Assembly (NCBI GenBank): GCA_937950565.1
Contig: CALFCS010000117.1
Coordinates: 1-40,082, forward strand
Direction: 5' to 3'
From: an uncultured Lachnospiraceae bacterium
GTDB taxonomy: Bacteria; Bacillota; Clostridia; Lachnospirales; Lachnospiraceae
DNA: 40,082 nt
The notes under the pieces are model-generated. The model worked only from the letters and a program-made list of their open reading frames with translations, made no database searches and was not told where the DNA came from. The position numbers were made by a program, and so were the translations under genes. The first letter of the stretch is position 1; every line of letters starts with the position of its first letter. Below, in pieces: positions 32,601-39,836 of the stretch.

Positions 32601-34112
32601 TTATCTTCTTTCCGCATTCATGCTTCTCTTTGCAACGAGCAATACGCCAGCGCCAAGAAGCAGAATCGTTCCTAATACATAGAAGATTGTTGTACCAATA
32701 CCACCTGTAGATGGAATCAAGGTACCGGAATTGTTCTCTATCTGCTTTGTTGATGTAAGTTTTGTAGTATCCGTATTCGAACCTGCGATTGCAACAGTAA
32801 CCATGTGGTCTAACAGGTTATAGCCTTCCGGAGCTGCTATCTCCTGCAGGGCATAGTTGCCATCCTTCAGTCCCTTAAACGTAGCAGCACCTTTGTCATC
32901 TGTTACCATCTTATCTGCTTCATCCAGAGCAGCTACCCATTTCACCTCATTTGTTGTTGTATCATAATGGTAATACAATACATTACTCTCCGAATCCTGT
33001 TTTCTCAGAACGAACGTTGCTCCCGCAAGCTTATTAGTTTCCACTCCATTTGCATACTTGTCAATAACAACCTTTGCACTGTATACAGTCTCCTCTTCTG
33101 TAATGGTTGTATGCTTAGTTGAATCTTTTGGATCATTACTGTATGTCAGTGTAGCAGTGTTTTTCTCAACTGTTGCTACTGCATTCTCATTTACTTTCGC
33201 GGTATATTTTAATACAATCTGACTTCCGGCAAGATTCATTCCCGCAGCCTCACACTCCTTTACCTTAAAGGTCATAGTGAAGCCATTTGCATTTTTTGTA
33301 TAAGTAAAATATGGATTATCTTCAAGTGTATATATCGGCTCGTCAGGATCAGCTGTACTCTGCTTAGTCGGCACTGTAATCGATGTTCCAATTGTCACAG
33401 ACACATCATTCTGGTAAGTAAGTCCATTACTCATGCTATCAGAAATAACATAATCATATGTATCAAACTGAGTTGCATCCGGCATTTTACTTCTGACATC
33501 ATATTCTACAATTTCACCAATCTCAACAGACTCTTTATCATCTGACTTGGTAAACGGAATATCATTCTTCTCTTTCACCGTTGCATCCGGATTCGTTGTT
33601 GTCAGAGAACACAGACCCTCTGTCACATCAACAAAGTAATAACCAAGATCAAGATTTGATGCTTTCTTTACTGTTTTTCCATCGACAGTGTCATTTGCAA
33701 ATGGTATGCCGCCGGTTGGTTTCGGTGTAAAATCTGCCAGCGTCTTCGCAAAAGCCGCAGCGCTGAAGCCGCTTGTTTTTGTCACTGTATACCGATTCGA
33801 ATCCGCTACCTTTTTCAGTTCAAGACCCGCAATCTTACTACTTACGGTTGTTCCACTTCCCTGTGCAATGGCACTAAACCACGCTGAATTTCCATCAATA
33901 CTGTATGCATACTTGTCATCAGCTGCTGTCGCGCCCTCACTATAAGTAACGTCAAAAATCTTATACGCAGTGTATGTAACACCGTCCTTTGGACTTTCAA
34001 TTGTAATGCTTCCCTTCTGCCCTTCTGCCTTCACTGCGGAAGTCGGAAGCAACATGGCAACTGCCATGATCAGCGCCAGCATAAGACTGGCAATTTTTTT
34101 CATGTTTTTCAT
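32601..34112 (-). CDS. Major pilin A, isopeptide-forming fimbrial protein with IPSTG sorting signal
   Basis: 503 aa, with the same domains as pilin B: signal peptide, N-terminal pilin domain with TVKEKND, isopeptide D2-type domain, SpaA domain with YALQEIAAPEGY and IPSTG (466-470). Only the residue before MNAERR differs (RS against RR). The leader (34113-34180) is nearly all purine on the coding strand and ends in GGGAAAG before the ATG, suggesting an unstructured, highly translated mRNA start. It lies between adhesin A and the pilus sortase, the canonical shaft-gene position. Confidence 0.93.
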   Translation of the reverse strand: MKNMKKIASLMLALIMAVAMLLPTSAVKAEGQKGSITIESPKDGVTYTAYKIFDVTYSEGATAADDKYAYSIDGNSAWFSAIAQGSGTTVSSKIAGLELKKVADSNRYTVTKTSGFSAAAFAKTLADFTPKPTGGIPFANDTVDGKTVKKASNLDLGYYFVDVTEGLCSLTTTNPDATVKEKNDIPFTKSDDKESVEIGEIVEYDVRSKMPDATQFDTYDYVISDSMSNGLTYQNDVSVTIGTSITVPTKQSTADPDEPIYTLEDNPYFTYTKNANGFTMTFKVKECEAAGMNLAGSQIVLKYTAKVNENAVATVEKNTATLTYSNDPKDSTKHTTITEEETVYSAKVVIDKYANGVETNKLAGATFVLRKQDSESNVLYYHYDTTTNEVKWVAALDEADKMVTDDKGAATFKGLKDGNYALQEIAAPEGYNLLDHMVTVAIAGSNTDTTKLTSTKQIENNSGTLIPSTGGIGTTIFYVLGTILLLGAGVLLVAKRSMNAERR

Positions 34113-34182
34113 CTTTCCCTTTTCCTTTCTTATTTTTTCTTTCGTTTTCTCTTTCTTTTTCAGTCATCAGGTTTTCAAAAGG

Positions 34183-37100
34183 TCAGCGCGTCCCCGCCCC
34201 CTTTCTTTTTCTGACTTCTCTATCATACAACAGAATACCTGCGCCAAGCATCAGCGCCAGACCTCCTGTTATATACCCTCCTCTGCCGGGACCTCCGGTC
34301 TCGGGCAGTCTTGTTCCAGAAACATTCTGGACCTTTGCACTGTAGACCACCGGATCAGTGCCTGTTGTCTCTGTCTGCAGTTCTGCTCCGCAGTAACTGA
34401 AGCTTACGCCATCCCCGGCGACTTTGATTACCACCGGTTCTGACAATCTGTGATAACCGTCCGGAGCGGATGTTTCCACCAGATAATAGGTACCGCCTCC
34501 CAGTTCTCCCTCATAAAGAACTGCTTGTGCACCCTCTGAGGTCAATCCGGCCTGGACAACTGTTCCCCATACCGTCTTTTCTTTATCTCCTGCCGTAATA
34601 CGGAACAACTTCGCATCTGCTGTATCGGAACTACAGTCTTTATATAAGGTAAATACCGCGCCCTCCAGAGGTCTTCCGTCAGCATCTACTTTTTTCAGCA
34701 GAAGCTTTTTCGGCTGCATATGGTTCACAAGAGCCAGTCCATATTCATATGTATTGTTCTTAACATAATTGTTTCCAGTAAGTATATTTTTCTCCGGATC
34801 CGTCTCCCATGTCCAGGAATCCGGCGCTGTTCCGTGCGTTATCATTCCCTGTTCCACACTGAACGTAATCTTCGACTCAGCAGGGAGATAACCTTCCGGC
34901 GTTACTGCTTCTTCTAAAGTATAATTTCCAGTAGTCAGCGCCGTACTTGGAATCTCAAGCTTTCCGTCCGCTCCGGTCGTATAGGTTCCTATCTCAGTAT
35001 TACCACGTTTTAATTTAAAACTAACATTCGGCAGTGAGTCACCTGCATCATTTTTCTTGGTGAGAATCACCTTACACTTATCTGCCTGAATAACCGGATT
35101 GTCATATGACTGCACATATGTCTTATCGCCAATAGCATAACCGACTGTTGCACTCGTATTTGAATTAAATCCTAACTGTTCCGAGCTTGTCTCATTACCC
35201 GTATAGTCGGTTTCCTTATCACCCTTAATCTCCACTCCATCTGCGTCAAGATAACTATTCTTCGCATAATCGTCATATGCCTTCTGTGTTGCTTTGACAT
35301 TGAAGGAAACCGTGTATGTCCAGCCGGACTGCATAATAAAATCCTTATCAAATTTGGCAGTCACCTTTCTCGTAGACGGATCATATGCAACTGATTCAAG
35401 AATCTTCTCGTCCCCGATTTGTACAATTTTATTATTTTCATACAGAACCTGCGTCCCTTTCTCAGGGTGGCTCCGTACTACTTTCAGATCCGGCTTCTCA
35501 CCATAATACTCCACATAAGGACTAAGCGTATCCGTAATATCTGTTGCATTTGGATAAATTAGCTTGGCAATACTTAACAATGTACCTGTATTCTTCGCTG
35601 CGACAAAACTTCCGCCGCCCTTTTCAGCCATATATTTCAAAACTTCCGGACTATGGTCACCCGAAAGTGCTTCATTGTCAAAGCCACTTGCAATTCCTAT
35701 CGTATGGACAATAACATCCGGATTCGCCTTTCGAAATGCGTCAAATCCTCTCTTCGACGGCTCCCCGCACGCAACAGCATTGTCCCCACCATAACTGTTA
35801 CCCTGACGATTTCCATTCTGGTCAATATAGTAAGTAGGAACACCGTCGCTTATAAAAATCATGATCTTCTTATTTTTATCGTTTTCTACTTGGTCAAACA
35901 TGGCATTCGCACGGTACAGTCCTGCCTCATAGTTAGTCCCCTGATAATTCGGTGGCTCCACATTAATATACGCTTTATTATAAGTTTCCTTCGTATACCA
36001 CGCAGTCGCCATACCCGGGTCACTGTCAACTTCATAAGTATAACCCCCGTCCCTGGCGCTTCCCAGAATACGTTCTCCATCCTCCGCGTCATTCGATGTA
36101 ACCTTCCCTTTAAAGCTGCAGACGGCAATCTTATTTTGGGGATTTGCATTCAAAATCCGGGGAATCAATCCTGTTTCCGTAACACCTTCATCTTTTGAAC
36201 CATTCAGTAACTGATTCACAGCTCTATAGCGGTAATCACCATCCATATCCTTACTGCTGTCGTCCTTCATACTACTGGAGCGGTCGACCACAACAAGAAG
36301 GTCAATCGGATCAGTCGTACCATTAATATCCAGATATAATCGGTACAAATCCTCGCCCTGCACCGTTGTGTCAGAATTTCCTTCTCCATCACCAAGATAA
36401 TCTATTTTCTTATAATTAGGAAAATCGTATTTTGCTTCCTTGGGCGGATCAGCACCTTCCACCGGAATATCCTCACTGACATAGCCTACAAAACGGACAC
36501 CAACAGCACTATTACTACTAGTAACGGAACCAAACATCGGATAACCCAAATCCGTACTTTCCCAAAATGCCAAATACCGATTCGAAGAATTAGAAATCAG
36601 CGATTGGTCCGAATCCCGATAACTCTTTCTACTTGGAGTGAGCCATTCAGGAGACGTCCCTGTAACCTTATTAACATTTAGATCAAGGTATTCTCCTGTC
36701 TTCACATTTTTCAGCTGAACTACCCGTTCTCCCCAAGAAGTCGCAACTTCCGCTGCAAACCACTGAATCTCCGCAAGATTGATATCCGATCCTATTGTGA
36801 CCTTTTTTGTTGTTGAATTATAGTCAACCGGTATGCCTTTTCCACTGCTGGAAAGCGCATAATATTTACCACTTACCGGATCAGCCGTAATAATCAAATA
36901 AAATTGATAATAACCTATATCACCCCGACTAACTTCTGTTCCGGTTATCGATGCGCTCCCTTCCGCTATCGGAGCTACCTCAGCTGCTGCTTGTTCTACC
37001 ATGGCCTCCATCTCTGTCTCAGATACAGCATCGGCTTCAGCTGCCACAGCCATCCCGGCTTCTGCCTCTCCTTGCATTTGCCCGGCAATACCAGTATCCT

Positions 37101-37395
37101 TTTCACTGCCTGCATCTGCCTGCGTGTCCGTTTCCACCTCTGTTTCATCGGAATAGCATTCCGGACCATGTGTATGCTCCTGCTTTGTACATATCAGTTC
37201 ATTTTCCTCTGAGAAGCACTCCTCTCCGTGCTGATGCTCCTCAATCCCGCAATCAGTCGCTTTTTCTTTCGTAATAGCCGGAAGAATCAAAGCGTAGGTC
37301 GTACAAAATACGACAATACATGCCAAAACACTGACAACCTTCTTCCAGCGGCCATGAAGACGCTTTTTTACCAGGCGTTCTTCTTCTGATTTCAC
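34183..37395 (-). CDS. Pilus tip adhesin A: VWA and two SpaA domains, LPETG anchor
   Basis: 1,070 aa with a GTG start at 37395 (AAAGGGG upstream). The first 45 residues nearly match adhesin B (membrane helix, ALILPAIT), then Cys/His modules C49-C60 and C69-C80 (EHQHGEEC, EHTHGPEC), an alanine/glutamate-rich stretch (about 90-145), a domain of about 160-310 not recognised (YYQFYLIITADPVSGKYYALSS...), then a VWA domain with MIDAS DRSSS (371-375, PIDLLVVVDRSSSM), two SpaA/Cna-B domains (LPNVSFKLKRGN...YTLEEAVTPEGY; LEGAVFTLYKD...YYLVETSAPDGYHRL) and LPETG (1030-1034). It is the likely tip adhesin of the pilus with pilin A. There is no CHAP domain. Confidence 0.93.
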   Translation of the reverse strand: MKSEEERLVKKRLHGRWKKVVSVLACIVVFCTTYALILPAITKEKATDCGIEEHQHGEECFSEENELICTKQEHTHGPECYSDETEVETDTQADAGSEKDTGIAGQMQGEAEAGMAVAAEADAVSETEMEAMVEQAAAEVAPIAEGSASITGTEVSRGDIGYYQFYLIITADPVSGKYYALSSSGKGIPVDYNSTTKKVTIGSDINLAEIQWFAAEVATSWGERVVQLKNVKTGEYLDLNVNKVTGTSPEWLTPSRKSYRDSDQSLISNSSNRYLAFWESTDLGYPMFGSVTSSNSAVGVRFVGYVSEDIPVEGADPPKEAKYDFPNYKKIDYLGDGEGNSDTTVQGEDLYRLYLDINGTTDPIDLLVVVDRSSSMKDDSSKDMDGDYRYRAVNQLLNGSKDEGVTETGLIPRILNANPQNKIAVCSFKGKVTSNDAEDGERILGSARDGGYTYEVDSDPGMATAWYTKETYNKAYINVEPPNYQGTNYEAGLYRANAMFDQVENDKNKKIMIFISDGVPTYYIDQNGNRQGNSYGGDNAVACGEPSKRGFDAFRKANPDVIVHTIGIASGFDNEALSGDHSPEVLKYMAEKGGGSFVAAKNTGTLLSIAKLIYPNATDITDTLSPYVEYYGEKPDLKVVRSHPEKGTQVLYENNKIVQIGDEKILESVAYDPSTRKVTAKFDKDFIMQSGWTYTVSFNVKATQKAYDDYAKNSYLDADGVEIKGDKETDYTGNETSSEQLGFNSNTSATVGYAIGDKTYVQSYDNPVIQADKCKVILTKKNDAGDSLPNVSFKLKRGNTEIGTYTTGADGKLEIPSTALTTGNYTLEEAVTPEGYLPAESKITFSVEQGMITHGTAPDSWTWETDPEKNILTGNNYVKNNTYEYGLALVNHMQPKKLLLKKVDADGRPLEGAVFTLYKDCSSDTADAKLFRITAGDKEKTVWGTVVQAGLTSEGAQAVLYEGELGGGTYYLVETSAPDGYHRLSEPVVIKVAGDGVSFSYCGAELQTETTGTDPVVYSAKVQNVSGTRLPETGGPGRGGYITGGLALMLGAGILLYDREVRKRKGAGTR

Positions 37396-37413
37396 TGATG
37401 CGTCACCCCTTTC

Positions 37414-37998
37414 TTATTTGATACTTCCCAGCCCTGGCAATGGCCAGATACGGAAAGCGATTTTCCCTACAATCTGTTCTTCTGAAACACATCCCACGGA
37501 TGTGCTCCTGGAATCCACCGATGTGGAGCGGTGATCCCCCATAACAAAATAACGTCCGTCCGGAACTTGATATGGAAGCTCAATATCCGTATCTCCTAAC
37601 GCTTTTTCTTTCAGATACGGTTCATCCAGCTTTTTGCCATCCACATAAACATTCCCGGATTCATCAATATCAACCCAAGAACCGGAGCCGGCAATCACTC
37701 TTTTCACCAAAATTTTATTGTTATAATAGAAAGCTATGATATCTCCAAGAGCGAACTCCGAACTTTTTATGGATATTACAATGTTTCCTTCCTTTAATGT
37801 GGGAGACATTGAACTGCCATAGATCTGTAGAACAGGCAGCCACAAAGTTGCCACCAGGACAGAAACTGCCGCAACAATCAGCAATGTATATACTGTACTG
37901 CGCAATACCCTCCGATAACGGCGTTTATATTTCTCACGATTTAATTCCACCTCAAGCTCTGCAACAGAAGGCTTGGACGGCAACTGCTTATGTTGCAT
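37414..37998 (-). CDS. Signal peptidase I
   Basis: 194 aa with one N-terminal membrane helix (about 33-57) and the catalytic pair S63 (IYGSSMSPTLKEGN) and K99 (ILVKRVIAGSG), followed by the box FVMGDHRSTSVDSRSTSVG. Dedicated signal peptidases often accompany Gram-positive pilus genes and process pilins or adhesins. The ATG at 37998 has GGGAGG 7 nt upstream and overlaps the preceding coiled-coil gene by 11 nt. Its C-terminal GSIK and the following bases resemble the end of the second sortase, marking a duplication boundary. Confidence 0.93.
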   Translation of the reverse strand: MQHKQLPSKPSVAELEVELNREKYKRRYRRVLRSTVYTLLIVAAVSVLVATLWLPVLQIYGSSMSPTLKEGNIVISIKSSEFALGDIIAFYYNNKILVKRVIAGSGSWVDIDESGNVYVDGKKLDEPYLKEKALGDTDIELPYQVPDGRYFVMGDHRSTSVDSRSTSVGCVSEEQIVGKIAFRIWPLPGLGSIK

Positions 37999-38473
37999 CT
38001 TTCTTCCTCCCGGCAAGTATATTTGTTGTCTTCTTACGTATGACTGTTTTCTCCCTGTATCTTAAAAGCATTTCCCTGCAATGCTTCTCTGTCTCTTCCT
38101 CCAGCGCCCGACATCTTGCCTTCGTCTCTTCCTCCAGCGTTCGACATCTTGCCTCTGTCTCTTCCTCCAGCGTTCGACATCTTGCCTCTGTCTCTTCCTC
38201 CATCTGCTCATACTTTTTCTTTTGTCTGTCTTCAAGCAAGCGGACATTTTCCAGATATTGCTCTGCCGCCTTCTGTGCCGGAGCAAAAATATCATTCAAC
38301 TGCAGAGATGCTTCCGCAATGGAACCAGCATTTTCAATCATAATCGTCTTATCGGCAAGCTGTTTCTTCAAATCTTCCACTTCTTTGGAAAGTCCCTCAT
38401 TATCTTTTCTTTCATTTAAAAACAATTCCAAAAGATCGGCGCGGCTCAACTTTTTTAATTCTTTTTCCGCCAT
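37988..38473 (-). CDS. Coiled-coil protein of unknown function, first gene of the pilus operon
   Basis: 161 aa, soluble, starting MAEKELKKLSRADLLELFLNE. Most of it is helical and charged (SKEVEDLKKQLADKT..., then EDRQKKKYEQMEEE). The C-terminal half holds tandem 11-residue units of the form EEETEARCRTL (about 95-137), each with a cysteine; an 11-residue period predicts a right-handed or hendecad coiled coil. The tail is basic (REKTVIRKKTTNILAGRKK). The ATG at 38473 has GGGGAG 9 nt upstream. I know relatives only as hypothetical proteins next to pilus or signal peptidase genes. It is the first gene downstream of the invertible segment. Confidence 0.8.
   Translation of the reverse strand: MAEKELKKLSRADLLELFLNERKDNEGLSKEVEDLKKQLADKTIMIENAGSIAEASLQLNDIFAPAQKAAEQYLENVRLLEDRQKKKYEQMEEETEARCRTLEEETEARCRTLEEETKARCRALEEETEKHCREMLLRYREKTVIRKKTTNILAGRKKDAT
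38093..38191 (-). repeat. Three 33-nt tandem repeats within the coiled-coil gene
   Basis: Units 38093-38125, 38126-38158 and 38159-38191, followed by about 11 nt of a fourth. The last two are identical; the first differs at a few positions. In frame, so unit gain or loss would only lengthen or shorten the coiled coil by 11 residues. Confidence 0.9.
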
Positions 38474-38501
38474 AATTTCAATCTCCCCAGATACAAAAAA
38501 A

Positions 38502-38525
38502 ACCACAAAACTATTGTTATGCGGT
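38502..38525 (+). repeat. Recombination site 1 (left) of the switch
   Basis: Arms ACCACAAAAC (38502-38511) and GTTATGCGGT (38516-38525) around the core TATT (38512-38515). The left arm differs from the perfect complement at two of ten positions. The 16-nt ACTATTGTTATGCGGT (38510-38525) is found in exact inverted orientation at site 2. Confidence 0.82.
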
Positions 38526-38626
38526 AGGTTTTATATTGCATTTGATGAAAGACTGTCTGCAATGGTTTTTACATTTTACATATTGCAAAAAATGGCTTCA
38601 TATGTGCGAAAAAAGGTAAAACTTTG

Positions 38627-38660
38627 AGGCCGACACGGAGCAAACTATTCGTGTCGGCCT
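38627..38660 (-). terminator. Hairpin inside the invertible segment, possible leftward terminator
   Basis: Arms AGGCCGACACG (38627-38637) and CGTGTCGGCCT (38650-38660) pair perfectly over 11 bp with a 12-nt loop. On the minus strand CAAAGTTTTACCTTTTTT follows, a delayed U-rich run; the plus strand has none. In the present orientation it could stop transcripts coming from the recombinase gene before the pilus operon; after inversion it would lie upstream of the promoter. Confidence 0.65.
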
Positions 38661-38719
38661 AAATATCTTGCAAAAATTGTTAAAAATAATAATTTTTTCA
38701 AAAAAAATAATTCGGAATA

Positions 38720-38748
38720 TTGCTTTTTTAATAACATAGTGATACAAT
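38720..38748 (+). promoter_or_regulatory. Promoter inside the invertible segment, now pointing away from the pilus genes
   Basis: TTGCTT (38720-38725), a 17-nt spacer and TACAAT (38743-38748). It is the best sigma-A-type match in the gene-free stretch. Its present transcript would run into the site 2 dyad (stem of 10 bp followed by AGGTTTT), which would itself act like a terminator. Confidence 0.7.
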
Positions 38749-38793
38749 ATCGGCGAAACTTGAAGTTAAAAGCCTCTATTTGTCGTTTACTTC

Positions 38794-38817
38794 ACCGCAT
38801 AACAATAGTTATGCGGT
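38794..38817 (-). repeat. Recombination site 2 (right) of the switch
   Basis: Arms ACCGCATAAC (38794-38803) and GTTATGCGGT (38808-38817) are perfect complements around the core AATA (38804-38807), which is the complement of the site 1 core. Direct repetition of the right arm plus AGGTTTTATAT (38516-38536 and 38808-38828) extends the similarity outside the core on one side; at site 2 it runs into the recombinase stop codon. Confidence 0.82.
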
Positions 38818-38822
38818 AGGTT

Positions 38823-39665
38823 TTATATGACAAGTCCAAGTTTGGCAATCTGCCTTGCCTGTTCTTCCCCGCTAACAGAAGTATAAATACGCGTTGTATT
38901 AATATTGGAATGTCCCAGCAAATCCGCCAGGCGAGTAATATCTTTAACTGCTTTATAAAAAACGCAGGCAAACAAATGTCGCAGATTATGCGGAAATACC
39001 TTGCTTCGTTCAACTCCCGCTATCTCACAAAGCGCCTTCATCTCATGCAGGATATTACTCCGGTCCATCGGACGCCCATATTTCGTAATAAACAGACTTC
39101 CATTTTGAATCCCCCGCTCCTTTGCATATTGTCTTAGCTTTCTGCAAAGTGCTTTCGGAAGCAGAACTGTCCGTGTTTTCCCTTTCAGGGTTACCGCTGC
39201 CCGCTCTGTCTTCAACGCCTCTGCCGTGATAAACTGCAACTCGCTGACACGAATGCCCGTAGCACAAATCGTTTCCATAATTAGATATAACCGCCTGTTC
39301 TTCTTTGTCTTTGCTGCCTCCAGCAGACGGTAATATTCTTCCTTATTTAATTCTCTGTCCTTCAAACGGAATACAGCACGCTGAACCTTTAATGCTTTTA
39401 CCACACAGTCATACCAGCCCATTTCTTTAAAAAAACGGTTGACTGCCGCCAACATCGAGTTCACGCTGGATGGTTTGTATGCTGACTTCAAATATTCCTT
39501 ATACCGGATTGCCAGCTCCTTCGTGATAACGCTTCCGTTTGCAAAAAACACGAATGCCTCCAAATCTCTTTTATATTTTTCAATCGTAGCGCGGCTTTTC
39601 TCATCCTCCTGCAGATATTTTACAAAGCCAGCTATCATTTGGGCTGTTATAACTCTTTCCTCCAT
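38823..39665 (-). CDS. Tyrosine-type site-specific recombinase, likely the inverter of the pilus promoter
   Basis: 280 aa. An N-terminal SAM-like core-binding domain covers about 1-95, and the C-terminal catalytic domain shows the full set of residues: R139 (ATGIRVSEL), K161 (TLKGKTR), H226 and R229 (PHNLRHLF), H252 (LGHSNINTT) and Y261 (RIYTSVSG). It is like XerC/D or the small inverting recombinases of phase-variable loci. ATG 39665 is chosen over 39671, since GGAGG is 7 nt from the former and almost touches the latter. The stop codon overlaps the right repeat of the invertible segment, the usual place for a dedicated inverter. It has its own promoter. Confidence 0.92.
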   Translation of the reverse strand: MEERVITAQMIAGFVKYLQEDEKSRATIEKYKRDLEAFVFFANGSVITKELAIRYKEYLKSAYKPSSVNSMLAAVNRFFKEMGWYDCVVKALKVQRAVFRLKDRELNKEEYYRLLEAAKTKKNRRLYLIMETICATGIRVSELQFITAEALKTERAAVTLKGKTRTVLLPKALCRKLRQYAKERGIQNGSLFITKYGRPMDRSNILHEMKALCEIAGVERSKVFPHNLRHLFACVFYKAVKDITRLADLLGHSNINTTRIYTSVSGEEQARQIAKLGLVI

Positions 39666-39697
39666 GTCCATACCTCCAATTTTTTCATTATCCTCTT

Positions 39698-39726
39698 ATT
39701 TTACATTATGAACATAACATGGTGAA
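39698..39726 (-). promoter_or_regulatory. Promoter of the recombinase gene
   Basis: On the minus strand TTCACC (39721-39726), a 17-nt spacer and TAAAAT (39698-39703), 33 nt before the start codon. Confidence 0.6.
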
Positions 39727-39771
39727 ACTGTTAGGAAAAAGTTATTTCATATTCCTTTCATCTTTCCTGTA

Positions 39772-39822
39772 GACAAAAAGGGACTTGCCCATGTCGTATA
39801 TATAGGCAAACCCCTCTTTGTC
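39772..39822 (-). terminator. Terminator downstream of the Rpn-like gene
   Basis: On the minus strand GACAAAGAGGGGTTTGCC pairs with GGCAAGTCCCTTTTTGTC over 18 positions, three as wobble or mismatch, around a 15-nt AT-rich loop. The 3' arm itself holds TTTTT. It separates the Rpn-like gene from the recombinase gene. Confidence 0.7.
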
Positions 39823-39836
39823 TTTAATTTCTATAA

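Larger units (their letters stand above)
32536..34233 (-). repeat. Direct repeat copy A: pilin gene plus flanks, ~1.7 kb
   Basis: Partner of 25469-27165, same orientation. The two copies meet the criteria for homologous recombination: 1.7 kb, almost identical, about 7.07 kb apart. Crossing over between them would delete the sortase, minor pilin, second sortase and adhesin B as a circle. Confidence 0.9.
38502..38817. mobile_element. Probable invertible promoter segment (phase switch) upstream of the pilus operon
   Basis: Two site-like inverted repeats flank about 290 bp. Within are a rightward promoter (38720-38748), a large hairpin (38627-38660) and AT-rich sequence, and no gene. Strand exchange at the cores would invert everything between, mapping position x to 77319-x. 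The promoter would then have its -35 at 38594-38599 and -10 at 38571-38576 on the minus strand, about 90 nt ahead of the pilus operon. In the present orientation the promoter points away, which suggests the OFF state. A tyrosine recombinase gene follows immediately. This gene-free stretch (38474-38822) is thereby explained. Confidence 0.8.

Noticed and set aside
38093..38191. 33-nt repeats considered as a CRISPR array
   Set aside because: The units are contiguous with no spacers, and translate as an in-frame coiled-coil repeat.
38530..38570. Leftward promoter in the present orientation (TATAAA at 38530-38535)
   Set aside because: The -10-like TATAAA has no acceptable -35 at 16-18 nt (the nearest TTGCAG is 21 nt away), so it is not convincing, though low basal transcription is possible.
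37797..38627. 276-codon plus-strand frame with repeats SSSVRHLAS
   Set aside because: Antisense of the coiled-coil gene repeats and of the invertible segment; no ribosome site or homology recognised.
39666..39771. Attachment site or integrative element boundary beside the recombinase
   Set aside because: No integrase partner genes, no tRNA and no matching direct repeat at the far side; inverted sites next to a promoter fit a phase switch instead.
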